The notes under the pieces are model-generated. The model worked only from the letters and a program-made list of their open reading frames with translations, was not told the DNA's origin and made no database searches. From the NCBI GenBank assembly GCA_035534535.1, contig DATLRS010000022.1, positions 1-21,954 of the forward strand: DNA of 21,954 nt. The letters are read 5' to 3'. A program made the position numbers and the translations under genes. This stretch comes from DATARH01 sp035534535. GTDB lineage: Bacteria > Pseudomonadota > Alphaproteobacteria > ATCC43930 > CGMCC-115725. This document shows, one piece after another, positions 17,308 through 21,954 of this stretch. Every line of letters starts with the position of its first letter. The stretch's first letter is position 1.

Positions 17308-18318
17308 ATGGCGGTACGGGTGGCGATCAACGGGTTCGGCCGCATCGGCCGGCTGGTGCTGCGCGCGGCCTACGAACATCAGCACAGCGAAGTTGAGGTG
17401 GTCGCGATCAACGATCTGGGGCCGGTCGCGACCAATGCACATCTGTTGCGCTACGACAGCGTGCACGGCCGCTTTCCCGGCGAGATCACCACCGGCGACA
17501 ACTGGATGGATATCGGCCGCGGCAAGATGCGCGTTACCGCCGAGCGCGACCCGGCGAAACTGCCGTGGAAGGAACTGGGGGTTGATGTCGCGCTCGAATG
17601 CACCGGCATCTTTACCAAGCGCGACGCGGCGGCCAAGCACCTCGAAGCCGGCGCCAAGAAGGTCATCATCTCCGCCCCGGCCGACGGCGCCGACATGACG
17701 ATCGTGATGGGCGTCAACCACGACGAGCTGACCCCGGCCCACACGGTCATCTCCAACGCGTCCTGCACCACCAACTGTCTGGCGCCGGTCGCCTATGTCC
17801 TGCACAACGGCATCGGCATCGAGCGCGGCTACATGACGACGATCCACTCCTATACGGGCGATCAGAACACCGTCGACACGTTGCACAGCGACCTGCGCCG
17901 CGCCCGGGCCGCGGCCTTGTCGATGATCCCGACCTCGACCGGCGCGGCGCGCGCCGTCGGGCTCGTGCTGCCGGCCCTCAAAGGCAAGCTCGACGGCACC
18001 GCGATCAGGGTGCCGATCGCCAATGTGTCGCTGATCGACCTGACCTTTGACGCGGCGCGCGAAACCACCGCCGACGAAGTCAACACGCTGATGCAAGAGG
18101 CGGCGAAATCGAACCGGTTGAAGGGCATCGTCGGGATCAACGACGCGCCGACCGTGTCGGTCGATTTCAACCATGATTCGCACAGCTCGACCTTCGATGT
18201 CACCCAGACCCAGGTGCTCGACAAGCGCTTTGTGCGGGTGTTGTCGTGGTACGACAACGAATGGGGCTTCTCGAACCGGATGGTCGAGGTCGCCGCCTAT
18301 TTCGGCGCAATGACCTGA
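17308..18318 (+). CDS. gap: Glyceraldehyde-3-phosphate dehydrogenase, type I
   Basis: Oxidises glyceraldehyde 3-phosphate to 1,3-bisphosphoglycerate with NAD. The ATG at 17308 has AGGGAG about 6 nt upstream and starts MAVRVAINGFGRIGRLVLRA, so an in-frame TTG 27 nt earlier is rejected. The 336-residue product has the catalytic Cys153 in SNASCTTNCLAP, His180 in TTIHSYTGDQ, Asp36 in AINDL consistent with NAD preference, and the closing WYDNEWGFSNRM. It follows tkt closely and its TGA overlaps a CTG that may start the next gene. Whether it acts in glycolysis, gluconeogenesis or both cannot be told from the sequence. Confidence 0.97.
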   Translation: MAVRVAINGFGRIGRLVLRAAYEHQHSEVEVVAINDLGPVATNAHLLRYDSVHGRFPGEITTGDNWMDIGRGKMRVTAERDPAKLPWKELGVDVALECTGIFTKRDAAAKHLEAGAKKVIISAPADGADMTIVMGVNHDELTPAHTVISNASCTTNCLAPVAYVLHNGIGIERGYMTTIHSYTGDQNTVDTLHSDLRRARAAALSMIPTSTGAARAVGLVLPALKGKLDGTAIRVPIANVSLIDLTFDAARETTADEVNTLMQEAAKSNRLKGIVGINDAPTVSVDFNHDSHSSTFDVTQTQVLDKRFVRVLSWYDNEWGFSNRMVEVAAYFGAMT

Positions 18319-18758
18319 CGGAAGCCGGCCCGGCGATTATCGTTCATTCGCTGGCACATGCCGTCGCGGCGCTCAGCGCGGCGGCCGAGGCCGGGCGGAG
18401 GGTGACGCTCGCCAGCGCGCCGGAAGCCGGCATCCATGCGGGAGCCGGCTGGTTCGGTGCGCTCGTCGCGGCAGCGCGCGAGGCCGTGCCGACGGCGCGG
18501 TGCGAAGCGCTGCTCGATTGCGGCGACGATGCCGGTGCCGCCCAGGCCGCGATCCGCGCCGGGATCGAGGGCGTCCTCTTCACCGGCCGCGGTGACGTCG
18601 CCGAGCGTCTCGCCGATATCGCCCGGCAGCGCGGCGTTCGCCTCTTGCCGACTCGGCCCGCCGCCGCAGTCGACCTCGCCGCCGAATTCTTCGCCTCGCC
18701 CGCAACCCTGCGCCGCCGCTGCGCCGAGGTTCTATCCTCGCCCGCGGCGTTTTGCTAA
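18315..18758 (+). CDS. Unrecognised small alpha/beta protein between gap and fba
   Basis: A frame of 147 codons with clear coding character that fills the gap-fba interval. I do not recognise the family with confidence. The chain alternates short hydrophobic strands and Ala-rich helices: AIIVHSL, RRVTLAS, CEALLDCGDDAGAAQAAIRAG, GVLFTG, GVRLLP, resembling half of a TIM-type or Rossmann-like fold. There is no signal peptide or membrane segment. No ATG, GTG or TTG lies near the expected start. A CTG at 18315 overlaps the gap stop as CTGA and is used here. ATG 18261 or GTG 18246, deep inside gap, and ATT 18336 are alternatives. Related alphaproteobacteria carry uncharacterised genes near this place, but I could not check homology. 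Co-expression with gap and fba suggests a role in lower carbon metabolism. Confidence 0.72.
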   Translation: MTEAGPAIIVHSLAHAVAALSAAAEAGRRVTLASAPEAGIHAGAGWFGALVAAAREAVPTARCEALLDCGDDAGAAQAAIRAGIEGVLFTGRGDVAERLADIARQRGVRLLPTRPAAAVDLAAEFFASPATLRRRCAEVLSSPAAFC

Positions 18759-18799
18759 AAAGGGTGCCGTCCTATCCTCCCGCCACGAGGTACGCCGCG

Positions 18800-19729
18800 A
18801 TGAAGCTCAACGGTCACGTCCAGAAGATCCTCGCCAACTACGAGAGCGACAACCCCGGCACCAAGGCGAACCTCGTCCGCATCCTGATGCATGGCAAGCT
18901 GGGCGGCACCGGCAAGGTGCTGATCCTGCCGGTCGATCAGGGCAACGAACACGGCCCGGCGCGCAGCTTTGCGCCGAACCCGCCGGCCTATGACCCGCAT
19001 TATCACTTCCAGCTGGCGCTCGAGGCCGGCCTCAGCGCCTACGCCGCGCCGCTCGGCTTTATCGAGGCGGGTGCCGGGACCTATGCCGGGCAGATCCCGC
19101 TGATCCTCAAGGTCAACAGTTCCAACAGCCTGTCGCGCGCCAAGGAAGACGCCTCGCAGGCGGTCACCGCCAGCGTCGCGGACGCGCTGCGCCTCGGCTG
19201 CTCGGCGATCGGCTTTACGATCTATCCCGGGTCGGACGTCCAGTTCGACATGTTCGAGGAAATCGCCGAGATGGGCCGCGAAGCCAAGGCGAACGGCCTC
19301 GCGGTGGTGATCTGGTCCTATCCGCGCGGCGGCAACCTGTCGCGCGAAGGCGAGACCGCGATCGACATTTGTGCCTATGCCGCCCAGATTGCCGCCCAGC
19401 TCGGCGCCCACATCATCAAGGTCAAGCTGCCGACCGCGCATCTCGAACTGGCCGCCGCGAAAAAGGTCTACGAGGAGCAGAAGATCGACATCTCGACCCC
19501 GGCGGCGCGCGTCCGCCATGTCGTGCAGTCGGCGTTCAACGGAAGGCGCATCGTGGTCTTTTCGGGCGGTGAAGCGAAGGACCTCGACGGCCTCCTCAAT
19601 GAGGTGCGCGCGATCTATGCCGGCGGCGGCAACGGCTCGATCATCGGCCGCAACAGCTTCCAGCGCTCGAAGGCCGACGCGCTCGACATGCTCGGCCGGA
19701 TCATCAAGATCTATCAAGGGAAGGACTGA
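18800..19729 (+). CDS. Class I fructose-bisphosphate aldolase, DhnA/FbaB type
   Basis: Schiff-base aldolase of the archaeal-type (DhnA) family that cleaves or forms fructose 1,6-bisphosphate; not the zinc class II enzyme. The ATG at 18800 (GAGG about 9-10 nt upstream) gives 309 residues, starting MKLNGHVQKILANYE. Family blocks are VLILPVDQGNEHGP (Asp46), LILKVNSSNSL, IGFTIYPGS, VVIWSYPRGG, and AHIIKVKLPT, which contains the likely Schiff-base Lys (207 or 209), then FSGGEAK and GSIIGRNSFQR as the phosphate-binding loops. It lies 41 nt after the 147-aa gene, and thiE follows with a possible CTGA overlap. Substrate identity as FBP is inferred from family and operon. Confidence 0.93.
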   Translation: MKLNGHVQKILANYESDNPGTKANLVRILMHGKLGGTGKVLILPVDQGNEHGPARSFAPNPPAYDPHYHFQLALEAGLSAYAAPLGFIEAGAGTYAGQIPLILKVNSSNSLSRAKEDASQAVTASVADALRLGCSAIGFTIYPGSDVQFDMFEEIAEMGREAKANGLAVVIWSYPRGGNLSREGETAIDICAYAAQIAAQLGAHIIKVKLPTAHLELAAAKKVYEEQKIDISTPAARVRHVVQSAFNGRRIVVFSGGEAKDLDGLLNEVRAIYAGGGNGSIIGRNSFQRSKADALDMLGRIIKIYQGKD

Positions 19730-20406
19730 TCATTCGCACCGACGCGCCGCAGGGGAGCACCCGGCTCTACCTGGTCACGCCACCCGCGCTCGACCCCGAT
19801 CGCTTCGCCGCAGACCTTGAGGAAGCCCTCTCCGGGGGCGACGTCGCCTGTCTGCAGCTCCGCCTGAAAGACGTCGAGGACGCCGCGATCCGCCGCGCCA
19901 CCCGCATCCTGCAACCGATCGCGCAGGAGCGCGGCGTCGCCTTCATCATGAATGACCGGCCCGATCTCGCCGCCGAACTCGATTGCGACGGGGTGCATGT
20001 CGGCGAGGAGGATGCGCCCTATGCCGAGGCGCGCCGGCTGCTCGGGCCCGACCGCATCGTCGGCGTCACCTGCGGCGACAGCCGGCATCGCGCCGTCGTC
20101 GCCGCAGAGGCCGGCGCCGATTACGTCGCGTTTGGCGCCTTCTTTCCGAGCGCCACCAAGGTCGGTGCGAAATACCGCGCCGGCCCCGAACTGCTCGCCG
20201 ACTGGTCGGAGACGACCGTCGTACCGTGTGTTGCGATCGGCGGCATCACCCAGGAAAATTGCGGCCCGCTGGTCGCCGCGGGCGCCGATTTCCTCGCAGT
20301 GATCGGCGCGGTTTGGTCATACCCGCAAGGGGCGCGCGCGGCAGTCCGCGATTTCAACAGCGCGTTCGCCCGTTACGGGCGGGCCCATGCGTCGCAAGCA
20401 CCTTAA
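19726..20406 (+). CDS. thiE: Thiamine-phosphate synthase ThiE (probable CTG start)
   Basis: Couples HMP pyrophosphate and thiazole phosphate to thiamine phosphate. Family blocks in order: LYLVTPP, CLQLRLKD, FIMNDRPDLAAELDCDGVHV, GADYVAFGAFFPSATK, CVAIGGITQEN and GADFLAVIGAVW. The first conventional ATG (19948) would delete the first two blocks, and coding clearly runs back to the fba stop. The best start is CTG 19726, overlapping that stop as CTGA with AGGGAAGG right upstream (tight spacing). ATT 19732 at 7 nt from the purine run is the alternative. From CTG the product is 226 residues, normal for ThiE. Transketolase in the same operon uses the cofactor this enzyme helps make. The usual GPxFPT motif reads GAFFPS here. 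Confidence 0.92.
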   Translation: MIIRTDAPQGSTRLYLVTPPALDPDRFAADLEEALSGGDVACLQLRLKDVEDAAIRRATRILQPIAQERGVAFIMNDRPDLAAELDCDGVHVGEEDAPYAEARRLLGPDRIVGVTCGDSRHRAVVAAEAGADYVAFGAFFPSATKVGAKYRAGPELLADWSETTVVPCVAIGGITQENCGPLVAAGADFLAVIGAVWSYPQGARAAVRDFNSAFARYGRAHASQAP

Positions 20407-20417
20407 AAGCGAGTCGG

Positions 20418-21065
20418 ATGCAGCAGCAAGACGCTCCCAGTGAACAAAGTCCGGCGATCGTCGTCATCGATGACGATGCCTCGATGCGCAGGGCCCTTGA
20501 GAACCTTTTCAAATCGGTCGGTTTCGCCGTCGAGCTGTTTGCCTCGCCGCTGGAATTCCTGCAAAGCGAGCGCTCCGATCGTCCCGGCTGCATCGTGCTC
20601 GACGTCCGCTTCCCCGGGCGCAGCGGGCTCGACATGCAGCACGACCTGGCGACGGCCAACACGCAGCTGCCGATCATCTTCATCACCGGCTATGGCGACA
20701 TCCCGATGTCGGTGCGGGCGATGAAGGCGGGCGCGGTCGAGTTTCTGACCAAGCCGTTCCGCGACCAGGACCTGCTCGACGCCGTCGGCACGGCGCTGGA
20801 CCGGGACCGCACCCGCCGCGCCGGCGATATACGCGTGGCCGAATTGCGCGGCCGCTTCGGTACCTTGACGGCGCGCGAGCGCCAGGTGCTGTCGCTGGTT
20901 GTCGCCGGCCGGCTCAACAAACAGATCGCCGGCGAGCTCGGCGTCAGCGAAATGACCGTCAAAATGCACCGCCGGCAGGTTATGCGGAAGATGCAGGCGG
21001 CCGGCGTCGCTCAGCTCGTGCGCCTCGCCGATCAGCTCGGCATCGCCGTTCCGCTGATACCCTGA
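20418..21065 (+). CDS. FixJ/NarL-type response regulator
   Basis: Two-component DNA-binding regulator. The 215-residue product has an N-terminal receiver domain with acidic pocket VVIDDDAS (Asp18-20), phosphoacceptor Asp62 in IVLDVRFPG, Thr90 in FITGYGD and Lys112 in FLTKPFRDQDLLDAV, then a LuxR-type helix-turn-helix at about 148-205 (LTARERQVLSLVVAG, NKQIAGELGVSEMTVKMH). The wording of both domains is closest to the FixJ/TodT subfamily. The ATG at 20418 lies 11 nt after the thiE stop, so it is likely the last gene of the tkt operon. Targets are unknown. The hybrid kinase converging on it from the other strand is a candidate partner, but such orphans may pair elsewhere. Confidence 0.93.
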   Translation: MQQQDAPSEQSPAIVVIDDDASMRRALENLFKSVGFAVELFASPLEFLQSERSDRPGCIVLDVRFPGRSGLDMQHDLATANTQLPIIFITGYGDIPMSVRAMKAGAVEFLTKPFRDQDLLDAVGTALDRDRTRRAGDIRVAELRGRFGTLTARERQVLSLVVAGRLNKQIAGELGVSEMTVKMHRRQVMRKMQAAGVAQLVRLADQLGIAVPLIP

Positions 21066-21077
21066 GCCGGCCGGGCC

Positions 21078-21954
21078 TTAGGCCGCGATCGCATCAAAAA
21101 TTTCGCGGATGCGCGCCGCCAGATCGGCGGACCGATAAGGCTTGGCGAGCAACGGAAAGCCGTCGACGCGCGTATTGTCGGCGTTGGCATTGGCCTGCCG
21201 CGCATAACCCGACGTCAGCAAAACCTTGAGCGCGGGCCGCAGCCGCAGCGCTTCGCGCGCCAGTTCGACGCCGTTGAGGCCGTTCGGCATCACGTAATCG
21301 GTGAACAGCAGATCGAAGCCGTCGCGGCCATTGAGGATCGTCAGGGCTTCGCGCCCGTCGCGCGCGACGACGGTGCGATAGCCGAGCCTCTCCAGCGTCG
21401 CCGCCGCGACCTCGCGCACGGCATCCTCGTCTTCGACAACGAGGATCGTCTCCGACCCGCCGGAAGCGGCCTGCTGCGGCCGGTCGGCGGCGGCCTCCTC
21501 CTCGCCCGCCGCCGGCGAGCGCGGCAGCCAAAGCCGGAAAACGGTACCCTGGCCCGGCGCGCTGTCGACCGTCACCCGCCCGCCGGACTGGGTGACAAAG
21601 GCCCAGACCTGGGCGAGGCCAAGGCCACTGCCCTTGCCGGTCGGCTTTGTCGTGTAGAACGGCTCGAAGATGCGGCGCCGCACCTCGGGTGGCATGCCGG
21701 CGCCGGTATCAGCGATTGTGATCGCGATCTGTTGCGCCGCCGCCTGTCCCGCCGCCTGTCCCGCCTCCGTCGCGCTGGTCGGTTCCACCAGACCGGTCGC
21801 GACCGTCAGCGTGCCGTCGCCCGCCATCGCGTCGCGGGCGTTGATCGCCAGGTTGAGGATCGCGGCCTCGAATTGCGTCGGATCGAGCCGGCAGAACCAC
21901 CGGCCATCGCCCAATTGGAGGCGGAGCGCAATCGTCTCGCCGACCGCCTGCTGC
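21078..21954 (-). CDS. Hybrid sensor histidine kinase with C-terminal receiver (5' part outside window)
   Basis: The visible 291 C-terminal residues contain the ATPase part of a histidine kinase: N box NLAINARDAM, G1 box ADTGAGMP, F/G2 region FEPFYTTKPTGKGSGLGLAQV, then a receiver domain with EDEDAVREVA, phosphoacceptor Asp in LFTDYVMPNG (codon at 21297-21299), TSGYAR and LAKPYRSADL. The H box and any sensory PAS or membrane segments lie beyond the right edge; the frame is open to it. This layout is common among PAS-type hybrid kinases of Alphaproteobacteria. The stop TAA at 21078-21080 is only 12 nt from the stop of the convergent response regulator, leaving no room for separate terminators. 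Confidence 0.93.
   Translation of the reverse strand, partial: QQAVGETIALRLQLGDGRWFCRLDPTQFEAAILNLAINARDAMAGDGTLTVATGLVEPTSATEAGQAAGQAAAQQIAITIADTGAGMPPEVRRRIFEPFYTTKPTGKGSGLGLAQVWAFVTQSGGRVTVDSAPGQGTVFRLWLPRSPAAGEEEAAADRPQQAASGGSETILVVEDEDAVREVAAATLERLGYRTVVARDGREALTILNGRDGFDLLFTDYVMPNGLNGVELAREALRLRPALKVLLTSGYARQANANADNTRVDGFPLLAKPYRSADLAARIREIFDAIAA
21739..21762 (-). repeat. Two tandem copies of a 12-bp unit in the kinase ATPase domain
   Basis: Positions 21739-21750 and 21751-21762 are identical (GCCGCCTGTCCC on the plus strand). In frame they encode a Gly-Gln-Ala-Ala block twice, inserted in the loop between the N box and the G1 box, a place where kinases tolerate length change. Confidence 0.75.

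Noticed and set aside
14884..18183. A 1099-codon open frame on the minus strand across the NHL gene, tkt and gap
   Set aside because: It is antisense to tkt and gap, which have unmistakable family motifs; its product is Arg/His/Gly/Ala-rich with no recognisable domain. Long antisense frames are expected from strong third-position GC bias.
19690..19730. TPP riboswitch upstream of thiE
   Set aside because: thiE starts at the fba stop, so there is no untranslated space, and no TPP-aptamer-like motif was seen.
19948..20406. thiE starting at the ATG at 19948
   Set aside because: This would remove the first strand and the QLR-K substrate-binding block, both clearly encoded just upstream in the same frame.

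Overview
This window is a stretch of chromosome from a GC-rich alphaproteobacterium. The gene order supports this: ruvCAB runs into tol-pal and then tilS-ftsH, and zapA lies beside a 6S RNA locus with a YmdB-type phosphoesterase, divergent from a tkt-gap-fba-thiE cluster. A Rhodospirillales-like or related lineage is my guess, but the sequence alone does not settle the order. I see no insertion sequence, phage gene, CRISPR array, tRNA or rRNA. This is core genome, densely packed, with small regulatory and translational details as the main points of interest.

Left part (1-13316, all minus strand, read right to left). A TTG-started metallophosphoesterase is followed by two stem-loops, then yebC, ruvC, ruvA, ruvB (Holliday junction processing), ybgC, tolQ, tolR, tolA, tolB, pal, cpoB (cell-envelope constriction machine), then tilS (tRNA-Ile lysidine synthase) and ftsH (membrane AAA protease, cut by the window start). 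Many junctions are 4-nt stop/start overlaps (ATGA or GTGA), so DNA repair and envelope genes are translationally chained.

Middle (13317-15270). A probable 6S RNA lies directly downstream of zapA, preceded by a 60-aa coiled-coil gene; all are on the minus strand. Upstream of these is an NHL-repeat beta-propeller protein of the peptidyl-alpha-hydroxyglycine-lyase-like type, also minus. A 233-nt spacer with a short heptamer repeat separates it from the plus-strand operon.

Right part (15271-21954). The plus-strand cluster is tkt, gap, an unrecognised 147-aa protein, a DhnA-type class I aldolase gene, thiE and a FixJ-type response regulator. The phosphoglycerate kinase gene often found between gap and fba in related genomes is not here. 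The 147-aa gene and thiE both lack a well-placed ATG/GTG/TTG; each has a CTG that overlaps the preceding stop as CTGA, suggesting CTG starts. A hybrid histidine kinase with a C-terminal receiver domain converges from the minus strand and is cut by the window end.

I did not find a clearly new multi-gene system. The best leads are the paired CTGA junctions, the small protein in the usual pgk position, the 6S RNA locus, and the response regulator placed at the end of a carbon-metabolism operon.
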